DNA of 12,607 bases from contig JAEYYL010000051.1 in assembly GCA_023430825.1 (NCBI GenBank), positions 1 through 12,607 of the forward strand, written 5' to 3'. Shown here in pieces: positions 6,145 through 12,607 of this stretch (positions are counted from its first letter, which is position 1; every line of letters begins with the position of its first letter). This DNA is from Verrucomicrobiota bacterium (lineage in GTDB: Bacteria; Verrucomicrobiota; Verrucomicrobiia; Opitutales; Opitutaceae). The translations under genes were made by a program, and so were the position numbers. Below the pieces are notes generated by a model, which saw only the letters and a list, made by a program, of their open reading frames with translations, was not told the DNA's origin and made no database searches.

Positions 6145-6543
6145 TTACTCCTCGACCTGGCGGACGGGGAGACCGGCGGCGGCCCAGTCCTTGAAGGCAC
6201 CGGCGTTGGCTACCGTTTTGCCTTGTTCGGCGAGTTTTTTGGCGACCTGGCCGGAGCGGTTGCCGCTGCGGCAGTAGAGGATGATTTCCTTGCCGGCGTT
6301 GTTTTCGAGGAACGGCTTCCAGAGTTTTTGGGTGCCGTTGAGGTCGCTCATCGGGAGGAGGACCGCGGGGGCGGCGACGCCGGTTTCGGCCCACTCGGAG
6401 GGTTCGCGGACGTCGACGAGGACGGCCTTGCCGGAGGAGACGCGGCTGACGGCTTCGGCGGGGGAGATCGTGGGGATTTCGGCTTTGGCGGCGAACATGA
6501 GGGTGGCAAAGCAACTGGCGAGGAGGAGGGAAAGGAATTTCAT
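6145..6543 (-). CDS. Exported single-domain rhodanese
   Basis: 132 residues. An N-terminal export signal (MKFLSLLLASCFATLMFAAKA, likely cut after AKA near residue 21) is followed by one rhodanese domain. It shows VLVDVREPSEWAETG, a catalytic loop CRSGNRSG with the active cysteine C91, and the closing helix AGAFKDWAAAGLPV. Rhodaneses carry sulfane sulfur on this cysteine. The exported, single-domain form suggests periplasmic sulfur handling, but the substrate is unknown. LASC at residues 8-11 fits a lipobox but lies unusually close to the N-terminus, so a lipoprotein is possible but less likely. ATG 6543 is chosen over the upstream 6579 because it begins exactly at the signal peptide. The AAA+ gene follows 165 bp downstream on the same strand; a functional link is not shown. 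Confidence 0.88.
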   Translation of the reverse strand: MKFLSLLLASCFATLMFAAKAEIPTISPAEAVSRVSSGKAVLVDVREPSEWAETGVAAPAVLLPMSDLNGTQKLWKPFLENNAGKEIILYCRSGNRSGQVAKKLAEQGKTVANAGAFKDWAAAGLPVRQVEE

Positions 6544-6580
6544 GGCCACGCACTGAAACGCCGAATGCGGCCAAAGCAAT

Positions 6581-6613
6581 ACGGCCCGGACGGTCGGGGA
6601 CCGGCCGGGCCGT
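6581..6613 (-). terminator. Strong hairpin, likely terminator of the YkvA-like gene
   Basis: Outer arms ACGGCCCGG (6581-6589) and CCGGGCCGT (6605-6613) pair perfectly. After one mismatch, CGGTC (6591-6595) and GACCG (6599-6603) pair around a 3-base loop. It begins 6 bases after the minus-strand stop at 6620. The T-content that follows (ATTGCTTTGG) is only modest, so this is a terminator-like structure without a classic U-tract. It separates the YkvA-like gene from the rhodanese gene. Confidence 0.65.
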
Positions 6614-6619
6614 GCGAGA

Positions 6620-7072
6620 TCAGAGTTCGGCGGGCCACAGCCGGCGGTGGCGCAGCCAGTGCGCGCGCAGGGTGGTGGCGTGGCGTTGCAGGACCGTTTG
6701 CACGATCATGGCGTCGTCGAGCAGTCCGACTTCGGGGACGGTGTCGGGGATGCGGTCGAAACCCTTGAGAAAATACAGGAGGGCGAAGGTCGTGTCGCGC
6801 TGGGCTTCCGGGTCCGCCGCGCCGTCGCGGGCGATCTCGTCGAAATAGGTTGCGAGCAGGTCGATGCGGCGTCGCAGGTGACTGGATACATCAAGACCGG
6901 CGATTTTTGCCTGCAGCGGGGCGCGCAAGGCCTGGAGGGCGGCGATGGCCTCGGGCGTGACGAGTGCGGCGCCTTCGGCGACATAGCGGGCGATGCCGGG
7001 CAGGTCATCGTGCGAGTTGGTCGAGAGATGGCGGTCAAGGGCGGCCGGGATGGAGGGCGTTTTGGTATTCAT
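6620..7072 (-). CDS. YkvA-like DUF1232 protein
   Basis: 150 residues. The signature of the YkvA/DUF1232 family is at about 97-124: ALLYFLKGFDRIPDTVPEVG followed by LLDDAMIV, matching the family's 'P.D.IPD..P..G..DD' pattern. The first 80 residues are helical with no clear motif (LVTPEAIAALQALRAPLQAKI). The domain is short and only moderately hydrophobic; its biochemical role is not established. Many relatives sit at the membrane, but no convincing span is visible here. The ATG at 7072 lies 52 bp after the stop of the TerC gene on the same strand, so co-transcription is plausible. The spacer is strongly pyrimidine-rich on the coding strand and has no Shine-Dalgarno sequence. A strong hairpin follows the stop. 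Confidence 0.75.
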   Translation of the reverse strand: MNTKTPSIPAALDRHLSTNSHDDLPGIARYVAEGAALVTPEAIAALQALRAPLQAKIAGLDVSSHLRRRIDLLATYFDEIARDGAADPEAQRDTTFALLYFLKGFDRIPDTVPEVGLLDDAMIVQTVLQRHATTLRAHWLRHRRLWPAEL

Positions 7073-7124
7073 GAGAAAAGAGGAAGGGGTTAAGGGGTGG
7101 CGTGAGGGGAAGGAAGGGATCGCG

Positions 7125-8105
7125 TTATGGTTCGGGTGGGCGAGGTGCGGTGCTCAGGACCGCGGGACCGATGCGGGGTGCGGCGAGCGGGACAGTTTTG
7201 GGCCGAAGGAGGGACCAGACGACGCTGGTGAGCAGGATGACGACAATGATGGCGAGGGAGACGAGCGTGTCGATTTTCCAGGGAGAGTGGGCGAGGAGCA
7301 TTTTCACGCCGACGAAGGCGAGGACGACGCCGAGCCCGATCTTGAGGTAGTGGAATTTATCCATCACGCCGGCGAGGGCGAAGTAGAGCGAGCGGAGGCC
7401 GAGGATAGCGAAGACGTTGGAGGTATAGACGATGAACGGATCGGTGGTGACGGCGAAGATGGCGGGGATGGAATCGACGGCGAAGATCAGGTCGGTGAAC
7501 TCGACGAGGAGGAGGACAACGAAGAGCGGGGTGGCGGCGAGGAGTCCGTTTTCGCGGACGAAGAATTTGTCGCCGCGGTAGTCGGGCGTGACGGGCATGA
7601 GGCGCTTGAAGAGCCGGACGACGGGGTTGCGCTCGGGGTGGAGCTGCTCCTCGCGTTTCACGATCATCTTGATGCCGGTCAGGATGAGGAAGCCGCCGAA
7701 GAGGTAGATCACCCACGAGAATTTCGTGATGAGCGCGGCGCCGAGCACGATCATGGTGGCGCGCATCACGAGGGCGCCGAGGATGCCCCAGAAGAGGACC
7801 TTGTGCTGGTAGAGCGGAGGGACGGCGAAATAGGAGAAGAGCAGCGCGAACACGAAGACGTTGTCCACGCTCAGGGATTTCTCGATCACGTAGCCGGTGA
7901 AGAACTCGAGGGCTTTCTGCGAACCGGCGAAGTGCCACAGGCCGGCGTTGAAGACGAGGGCGAGGGCGACCCACACGAATGTCCAGGTGAGGGATTCTTT
8001 CAGCGAGACGACGTGGGCCTTGCGGTGAAACACGCCGAGGTCCAGCGCGAGCATCGCGAGGACGAAGAGATTGAAGCCGGTCCAGAGCCAGAAGGTATAG
8101 GTCAT
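7125..8105 (-). CDS. TerC/Alx-family integral membrane protein
   Basis: 326 residues with about nine hydrophobic spans. The two family signatures are EKSLSVDNVF (75-84) and EFTDLIFAVDSIPA (202-215). Their acidic residues lie in the membrane and are thought to form the metal-ion site. Residues 150-190 form the cytoplasmic loop (REEQLHPERNPVVRLFKRLM), and the Pro-rich tail after 300 is probably disordered. E. coli Alx, of this family, exports manganese and is induced at alkaline pH; TerC proteins elsewhere are linked to tellurite resistance or metallation of exported proteins. The length and the 'MTYTFWLWTGFNLFVLAMLALDLG' type of start fit the Alx subgroup. It diverges from an NhaR-like regulator, with a dyad between them. 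The 94-bp leader region is too short for the manganese riboswitch found before E. coli alx. Confidence 0.92.
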   Translation of the reverse strand: MTYTFWLWTGFNLFVLAMLALDLGVFHRKAHVVSLKESLTWTFVWVALALVFNAGLWHFAGSQKALEFFTGYVIEKSLSVDNVFVFALLFSYFAVPPLYQHKVLFWGILGALVMRATMIVLGAALITKFSWVIYLFGGFLILTGIKMIVKREEQLHPERNPVVRLFKRLMPVTPDYRGDKFFVRENGLLAATPLFVVLLLVEFTDLIFAVDSIPAIFAVTTDPFIVYTSNVFAILGLRSLYFALAGVMDKFHYLKIGLGVVLAFVGVKMLLAHSPWKIDTLVSLAIIVVILLTSVVWSLLRPKTVPLAAPRIGPAVLSTAPRPPEP

Positions 8106-8158
8106 GGGTCGAGACGGGGGAAGATAGCGGAGGACTGTTTCTTCGACTAATACCGCTT

Positions 8159-8186
8159 TTCGATTTAAACCTTAGGTTAAATCGAA
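8159..8186. promoter_or_regulatory. Candidate operator between the TerC gene and the LysR-type regulator gene
   Basis: Arms TTCGATTTAA (8159-8168) and TTAAATCGAA (8177-8186) match perfectly as an inverted repeat around ACCTTAGG. Allowing one extra A, the pairing continues through CC/GG to a TTA centre. The dyad is AT-rich in a very GC-rich setting, 12 bp before the regulator's ATG and 53 bp before the TerC start. That is where an autoregulating LysR-type protein would bind to control a divergent pair. An exact centred T-N11-A is not present. Confidence 0.65.
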
Positions 8187-8199
8187 GTAAGGGTGGGGC

Positions 8200-9102
8200 A
8201 TGGACTGGCTGAATTATCATCATCTGCGGTATTTTCATGCGGTGGCGAAGGCGGGGGGGCTGCGGGCGGCGGCGGAGAAGCTGCGCGTGTCGCAGCCGTC
8301 GATCTCGGCGCAGATCCGGGAGCTGGAGGAGGCGTTGGGGGAGAAGTTGTTTCGGCGCAGCGGGCGGACGAAGGTGTTGACCGACGCCGGGCAGGTGGCG
8401 TTGCGCCATGCGGAGGAGATCTTCTCGCTGGGGCAGGAGTTGATCAGCGCGGTGAAGCAGCGTCCGACGGCGCGGGCGGTGCGGCTGCAGGTGGGCGTGG
8501 CGGATTCGTTTCCGAAGCTGGTGACGTATGAGATCCTGAAGCCGGTTTTCGCGAACGTGCCGGCGGTGCATGTGGTGTGCCGGGAGGGGAAGCTGGAGGA
8601 TTTGCTGGGGCAGCTGGCGGCCCACCGGCTCGACATCGTGCTGGCGGACGAGCCGGCGCCGAGCAGTGCGCAGATCCGCGCGTTCAACCACCTGCTGGGG
8701 GAGTCGGGGGTGACGTTTTGTGCGGCGGCGGGGCTGGCGCCGCGTTTGCGGCGGGGATTCCCGGGGTCGTTGCATCGGGCGCCGGCGTTGCTGCCGGTGG
8801 AGAATACGGCGTTGCGCCGCTCGCTGGAGAGTTGGTTTCGCGGCCAAGGGCTGGCGCCGCAGGTGGTGGCGGAGTGCGAGGACGCGGCGTTGATGAAGGT
8901 GATGGCGGCGAACGGACTCGGCTTCGTGCCGATCCCGACGGTGGTGGTGAAGGAGGCGATCGGCCGCTATGCGCTGAAGATCGTGGGCGCGACCGACCAG
9001 TGCCGCGACCAGTTTCATGCGATCACGGCGGAGCGGAAGATTACCCATCCGCTGGTGTCGTTGATCACCGAGAGCGCGCAGAAGCTGGCCGTGGGCGGAT
9101 GA
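8200..9102 (+). CDS. NhaR-like LysR-family transcriptional regulator
   Basis: 300 residues, the usual length for the family. The winged helix-turn-helix is at about 3-62 (NYHHLRYFHAVAKAGGLRAA, recognition helix around SQPSISAQIRELEEALGEKLF). The linker helix follows, then a periplasmic-binding-protein-like effector domain from about 90 to 295. The opening 'LNYHHLRYFHAVAKAGG' and 'LQVGVADSFPKLVTYEILKPV' recall NhaR, which senses sodium and alkaline conditions in E. coli, more than other LysR groups. The ATG at 8200 follows a purine-rich GGGTGGGG. The gene is transcribed away from the TerC gene with a strong dyad between, so it probably controls that gene and itself. The ligand is not deducible; sodium, pH or manganese stress is an inference from the NhaR likeness and the neighbour. 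Confidence 0.9.
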   Translation: MDWLNYHHLRYFHAVAKAGGLRAAAEKLRVSQPSISAQIRELEEALGEKLFRRSGRTKVLTDAGQVALRHAEEIFSLGQELISAVKQRPTARAVRLQVGVADSFPKLVTYEILKPVFANVPAVHVVCREGKLEDLLGQLAAHRLDIVLADEPAPSSAQIRAFNHLLGESGVTFCAAAGLAPRLRRGFPGSLHRAPALLPVENTALRRSLESWFRGQGLAPQVVAECEDAALMKVMAANGLGFVPIPTVVVKEAIGRYALKIVGATDQCRDQFHAITAERKITHPLVSLITESAQKLAVGG

Positions 9103-9134
9103 CTGACGGGGCGGAAGGCGGTTGATGTATCGTT

Positions 9135-9153
9135 CAACCGGATACACCGGTTG
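9135..9153. terminator. Hairpin between convergent genes, possible bidirectional terminator
   Basis: CAACCGG (9135-9141) and CCGGTTG (9147-9153) form a perfect 7-bp stem around the loop ATACA. It lies between the ends of the regulator gene (9102) and the phosphatase gene (9202). No T-run follows in either direction. An 11-bp direct repeat GCCGGCGGACG (9153-9163 and 9171-9181) follows. Confidence 0.45.
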
Positions 9154-9201
9154 CCGGCGGACGAGGGGACGCCGGCGGACGGCGATCGGGGAGGTTTCGG
9201 C

Positions 9202-10641
9202 TTACGCGGGGACGCGGAGGCCGAGGGCGTGGGTCATCACGCCGAACAATGCGGTGTTCTGCACCAGGCCGTGGATCGATTCGCTGCCGGGGCCGAAGGC
9301 GGCGAGTTCGGTGTAATCGGTGGTGTGGGCAACGCCGGTCCAGCCGATCGAGGTGTAATTGGCGAGCACCTGACCGAGAGCGATCAATGGGGCGTTGCGC
9401 ACCCGGTAGCCTTCGCGATGCTCGCGGCGAAGGGCGCGGCGGATGAGGTCGATCTCGTCATCGACGAGCGCGATATCGCTGGCGGCCTTGATGCGATCCT
9501 GCACCTGCGCTGCGGTGCTGTCGGGCGTGAGGCCGGCGAGCGCCCAGACGTTGGTCTGGCGGAAACGTGTGAGCCGGTCGAAGCAGGCGAGGGTGTCGCC
9601 GTAGCTGCCGCCGCGGCTGTCGAAACTGCCGCCGGTGCCGTTGAGCCCGGGGTTGGCGTTGCCGTGATCGCTGGTGACGATCACGAGAGTGTCGTCCCGG
9701 TCGGCGGCAAATGCGCTGGCGACGCCCACGGCGTCGTCGAAGGCGAGTTGGTCGAAGAGCAGGGCGCCGATGTCGTTGGCGTGGGCGGCGTGATCGATGC
9801 GGGCGCCTTCGATCTGGAGCACGAAGCCGCGGGGATGGGTGTCCAATCGGGCGAGGGCGATGCGGGTGAGGTCGGCGAGCGTGGGGATCGTGGCGGCGAG
9901 GGTGGGGTCGGCGCGGTGATCGAGGGTGTAGGGCAGGTGACTGTCGGCGAAGAGGCCGAGCAGGCGGGCGTCGGGCGGGGCGTGGCGCAGGGCGGCGCGA
10001 TCGCGGGCGATGGCGTAGCCGGCGCGGGCATAATCGGCGAGCAGGTCGCGGCGGTCGGCGCGCAGTGCCGGATCGAAGAACTTCGCGCCGCCGCCGAGCA
10101 GGACGTCGATCTCGGTGGCGAGATACTGCGTGGCGATCTCGTCTTCGTCGGCGCGGGCGGAGATCTGGGCGGCGAAGCCGGCGGGGGTGGCGTGCGTGAT
10201 GGTGGCGGTGCTCACCAGGCCGGTGCGGAGTCCGGCCTCGCGCGCGAGTTGGAGGATCGGCGGGCGGGGGCGGCCGGTGGGGTCGATGTTGAGGGAGCCG
10301 TTGTTGACCTTGTGGCCGCAACCCCAGGCGGACGAGGCCGCGGCGGAGTCGGTGACGGGGGTGTTGGCGGAGGCGGTGTCCATCAGCGCGCGGCGGAGGT
10401 CGGGGCGCGCATACAGGTCGAGCCAGTGGGAGCTGCGGCCCTCGTGGCGCAGACGGTAGCGCTCGGCGAGGGTGAGGGTGCCGAGGCTCATGCCGTCGCT
10501 CACGAGGAAAATGATGTTGCGCGCCCGACCCGGCTCCCGGTCGCGCGGGGGCGGAGTGGAACCGCGCAAGGTGGGGGACAGCAACAGGGCGCTGCCGGCG
10601 AGGCCGCGGCGGAGGAAATCGCGACGGGTGAGAGAGGACAT
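9202..10641 (-). CDS. Tat-exported alkaline phosphatase (PhoA family)
   Basis: 479 residues. The twin-arginine signal RRDFLRRGLAGSALLL starts at residue 6 and predicts folded export to the periplasm or outside. Active-site landmarks of the PhoA family are visible in order: metal ligand D49 in IIFLVSDGMS, the Asp-Ser pair D98-S99 in TPVTDSAAASSAWGCG (S99 is the nucleophile), THATPAGFAAQ, the EGARIDHAAHAND zinc-site segment, TSDHGN, and GVAHTTDYTELAAFGPGSE with the late His ligand. It should be a zinc/magnesium phosphomonoesterase releasing phosphate from organic esters. Its start at ATG 10641 is fixed by the signal. The 241 bp upstream holds no gene, and I could not identify a convincing Pho box there. 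It converges with the LysR gene and shares its direction with the oxidoreductase gene upstream. Confidence 0.92.
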   Translation of the reverse strand: MSSLTRRDFLRRGLAGSALLLSPTLRGSTPPPRDREPGRARNIIFLVSDGMSLGTLTLAERYRLRHEGRSSHWLDLYARPDLRRALMDTASANTPVTDSAAASSAWGCGHKVNNGSLNIDPTGRPRPPILQLAREAGLRTGLVSTATITHATPAGFAAQISARADEDEIATQYLATEIDVLLGGGAKFFDPALRADRRDLLADYARAGYAIARDRAALRHAPPDARLLGLFADSHLPYTLDHRADPTLAATIPTLADLTRIALARLDTHPRGFVLQIEGARIDHAAHANDIGALLFDQLAFDDAVGVASAFAADRDDTLVIVTSDHGNANPGLNGTGGSFDSRGGSYGDTLACFDRLTRFRQTNVWALAGLTPDSTAAQVQDRIKAASDIALVDDEIDLIRRALRREHREGYRVRNAPLIALGQVLANYTSIGWTGVAHTTDYTELAAFGPGSESIHGLVQNTALFGVMTHALGLRVPA

Positions 10642-10813
10642 GGGGCTTACAACGAGTCCGCGAAACGTGACACGCCGAGGGCGAACGGGCGAGTCTGGCG
10701 ATACGGCGCGGGGGTGGCGGCGTGCGAAAGTAGCGCGGCTGTAGGGGCGCAGTGGACCGGGGCGACCAAAGAGGGAGCGGCGGGGAATGTGCGGTCAGCG
10801 CGAGATGCGCCGG

Positions 10814-10832
10814 GGCGATCGGCTGGATCGCC
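10814..10832 (-). terminator. Hairpin downstream of the oxidoreductase gene
   Basis: GGCGATC (10814-10820) and GATCGCC (10826-10832) form a perfect 7-bp stem with loop GGCTG, about 50 bases after the oxidoreductase stop on the minus strand. There is no T-run, so a terminator role is tentative. The rest of 10642-10882 shows nothing else I can support. Confidence 0.35.
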
Positions 10833-10882
10833 TCGTCGTCCCGGGCGCAGCATTCCTCGCCAGGCGGAACTCCGCGCCGGGT

Positions 10883-12607
10883 TTAGGGCGCGGGCGGTTT
10901 CGCGGGACTGAGGGGATCGAAGTGGGCGCGGATACCCCCGGTGAGGGCGGAGACCTTGAAGCCGTTTTGCGCGAGGATGCGGGCGGCGAAGTAAGCGGTC
11001 TTGCCGAGGGCGCAGACGGTGACGATCGGCCGGGCGCGATCGAGTTCGCCGTGGCGCGTGCGCAAGGCGGCAAGCGGGATGTTGATCGCGCCGGGGTGCG
11101 GGAGGGGATGGGCGGCGACGAGCGATGGCGGGCGGACGTCGAGGATTTGCGCGGCGGGATCGTCGGTGAGGGAGTCGACCGCGGTGACGAGGCCGTCGCG
11201 GGTGTTGCACGCGGTGAAGCCGGCGAGGTTGACGATGTCCTTCGCGGCGCCGAAGGGAGGCGCGTAGGCGAGTTCGAGCTGGGCGAGGTCGTCGATCGTG
11301 AGTCCGCCGGCGATCGCGGTCGCGATGACGTCGAGACGCTTGTCGACGCCGGCGAGGCCGGTGACCTGGGCGCCGAGCACGCGATTGTTTTCGGGGTTCC
11401 AGAGGAGTTTGAGGAGAAGCGGTTTCGCGCCGGGGAAATAGCCGGCGTGGTGGCTGTCGTTGACGGTGATCGTGTGATAGGGGCGATGGGCGGCGTGGAG
11501 GCGCTTCTCGGTCCAACCGGTGAGGCCGGCGGCGGCGTCGAACACGCGGACGATCGCGGTGCCGAGAAGGCCGGCGTAGGGCTGGACGGTGGAGCAGCGG
11601 AAGACGTGATCGGCAACGAGACGGCCCTGGCGGTTGGCGGGGCCGCCGAGCGGGACGGCGGTGCGTTCGTGGGTGATGAAATCGTCCGTCTCGATGGCGT
11701 CGCCGGCGGCATAGATGCTGGGGTCGGACGTGCGCAGGAAGGAATCGACGCGGATGTGACCGCGCGGGCCGAGGGCGAGGCCGGCGGTGTGGGCGAGGGC
11801 GGTATCGGGGCGGACGCCGATGCTGAGAACCACGAGATCGGCGGGGATCGTGCGGCCCGACGCGAGCCGGCAGGTGAGCGGGTTGCCCGACTCGAAAGCG
11901 GCGACGGAATCGCCGAGGACGAGTTCGACGCCGTGGCGCCGCAGTTCGTCCTCGATCAACCGGGTCATGGGCGCATCGAGCGGCGGGAGGATCTGGTCGG
12001 TGAGCTCGACGAGCGTAACCGTTTTTCCAATACGCACGAACTGCTCGGCCATTTCGAGGCCGATGAAGCCGGCGCCGACGATGGTGACGCGTTGGGCGGT
12101 GGTGGCGGCGGCCTTAATGCGATCCATGTCCTGGAGCGAGCGCAGCGTGAACAGGCGCGGGTCGTCGCTTCCGGGCAGCGTGGGGCGAATGGGCACGGCG
12201 CCGGGGGTGAGGAGGAGTTTGTCGTAGGGCAGCCACTCGGTGGTGCCGGAGGCGAGGTGCCGCAGTTCGACGCGTTTCGCGGAGCGGTCGATGGAGATGG
12301 CCTCGGTGCCGGTGCGGACATCGAGCGCGAGGAGGGCTTTGAGGGTTTGCGGCGTCTGGACGGCGAGTGCGTCGCGCTGAGCGATTTCGCCGCCGATGAA
12401 ATACGGCAGGCCGCAGGTGGCGAACGAGACGTCGGGGCCGCGTTCGACGAGCGTGATCGAGGCGGATTCGTTGAGACGTCGCGCGCGGGCGAAGCTGAGG
12501 TCGGCGGCGTAGTTCACCGGCACCTGCATAATGCCGTCGATCTCGTATTCGACGGGGTCCTCGACGGTGAGGATTTTCACGTCGGGCGAGTTAAGTTCCT
12601 TGAGGCA
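10883..12607 (-). CDS. CoA-disulfide-reductase-like FAD oxidoreductase with C-terminal rhodanese domain; N-terminus replaced, open at the window edge
   Basis: From about 12480 down to 10883 this is a CoA-disulfide/polysulfide reductase fused to a rhodanese. It would use NAD(P)H and FAD to reduce CoA-disulfides, persulfides or polysulfide in the cytoplasm. Visible are RARRLNESASITLVERGPDV, the redox cysteine in SFATCGLPYF (codon 12413-12415), the NAD(P)H-binding VGAGFIGLEMAEQF (near 12076), the second FAD contact IYAAGDAIE, the dimer-domain LAYAPPFGAAKDIVN, and the rhodanese loop CALGKT with its Cys at 11012-11014. Missing is the usual first stretch of about 20 residues with the FAD Rossmann GGVAGG-type motif. 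Instead, codons upstream of about 12490 encode a PilB/GspE fragment in frame, with no stop to the window end. An ATG at 12580 lies inside that foreign part. As it stands the protein could not bind FAD normally, so this is a chimera or an artefact. The core identification is firm. Confidence 0.85.
   Translation of the reverse strand, partial: CLKELNSPDVKILTVEDPVEYEIDGIMQVPVNYAADLSFARARRLNESASITLVERGPDVSFATCGLPYFIGGEIAQRDALAVQTPQTLKALLALDVRTGTEAISIDRSAKRVELRHLASGTTEWLPYDKLLLTPGAVPIRPTLPGSDDPRLFTLRSLQDMDRIKAAATTAQRVTIVGAGFIGLEMAEQFVRIGKTVTLVELTDQILPPLDAPMTRLIEDELRRHGVELVLGDSVAAFESGNPLTCRLASGRTIPADLVVLSIGVRPDTALAHTAGLALGPRGHIRVDSFLRTSDPSIYAAGDAIETDDFITHERTAVPLGGPANRQGRLVADHVFRCSTVQPYAGLLGTAIVRVFDAAAGLTGWTEKRLHAAHRPYHTITVNDSHHAGYFPGAKPLLLKLLWNPENNRVLGAQVTGLAGVDKRLDVIATAIAGGLTIDDLAQLELAYAPPFGAAKDIVNLAGFTACNTRDGLVTAVDSLTDDPAAQILDVRPPSLVAAHPLPHPGAINIPLAALRTRHGELDRARPIVTVCALGKTAYFAARILAQNGFKVSALTGGIRAHFDPLSPAKPPAP
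12480..12607 (-). other. PilB/GspE-type secretion or pilus ATPase fragment joined to the oxidoreductase
   Basis: Read from the window edge on the minus strand, the translation is CLKELNSPDV, then KILTVEDPVEYEIDGIMQVP, then VNYAADLSFARA. This is the well-conserved region just after Walker A in type IV pilus and type II secretion assembly ATPases, whose next residues are normally LRSFLRQDPD. The match breaks off at 12479-12492, exactly where the oxidoreductase sequence begins. The GCGCGCG-rich junction could encode Ala-Arg-Ala-Arg in either gene. The fragment has no Walker A or Asp box here and cannot work as an ATPase within this window. Confidence 0.8.

Noticed and set aside
6511..6513. Lipobox cysteine (LASC) making the rhodanese a lipoprotein
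   Set aside because: The cysteine is at residue 11, too early for a normal lipoprotein signal; an AKA cleavage site near residue 21 fits better. Not fully excluded.
6993..8150. Plus-strand open frame over the TerC gene
   Set aside because: Extreme Glu/Asp/Gly richness arises from reading TerC codons backwards; TerC signatures on the minus strand are decisive.
8106..8199. A yybP-ykoY manganese riboswitch before the TerC/Alx-type gene
   Set aside because: The gap is only 94 bp and is occupied by the dyad; there is no room for the riboswitch and no matching stems were seen.
10642..10882. Pho box before the alkaline phosphatase
   Set aside because: No pair of CTGTCAT-like direct repeats at 11-bp spacing could be made out.
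9151..10911. Long plus-strand open frame (586 codons) antisense to the phosphatase
   Set aside because: It is a Gly/Ala/Glu-rich shadow of a clear PhoA-family gene; high GC keeps the opposite frame open. No motif is visible.

Overview
The window is high-GC bacterial DNA with densely packed genes. No tRNA, rRNA, CRISPR array or intact insertion sequence is visible. The protein set is a DTW-domain protein, an AAA+/TPR pair, TerC, an NhaR-like LysR regulator, a Tat-exported PhoA-type phosphatase and a CoA-disulfide-reductase/rhodanese. Together with decamer-type intergenic repeats and mostly Shine-Dalgarno-poor starts, this suggests Verrucomicrobiota, perhaps Opitutaceae. That placement is an inference from overall feel, not from a marker gene.

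Layout. 1-1460: the 3' end of a receiver-domain gene (probably a hybrid histidine kinase running in from the left) converges with a small one-helix membrane protein gene, followed by a DTW-domain tRNA-modification gene on the minus strand. 1749-3246: an accessory island on the plus strand. It holds a MazF-type toxin with a short non-canonical antitoxin, decamer repeats, and an unrecognised gene flanked by REP-like repeats and a cluster of strong hairpins. 3281-7072: minus-strand genes. A TPR/AAA+ ATPase gene overlaps by 4 bp a TPR plus multi-helix membrane protein gene. Upstream of the pair are a secreted single-domain rhodanese and a YkvA-like (DUF1232) protein, with a strong terminator-like hairpin between those two. 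7125-9102: a TerC/Alx-family membrane protein diverges from an NhaR-like LysR regulator, with a near-perfect 28-bp dyad between them. 9202-10641: an alkaline phosphatase with a twin-arginine signal. 10883-12607: an FAD/NAD(P)H CoA-disulfide-reductase-like protein with a C-terminal rhodanese domain.

The most unusual signal is at the right edge. The oxidoreductase lacks its FAD-binding N-terminus. In its place, in frame and open to the window end, is about 40 residues of an unrelated PilB/GspE secretion or pilus ATPase. This is either a chimeric join at a contig edge or a real gene fusion. The best candidate for a poorly described working system is the translationally coupled AAA+/TPR-membrane pair at 3281-5979. 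The most testable regulatory unit is the NhaR-like/TerC divergon.
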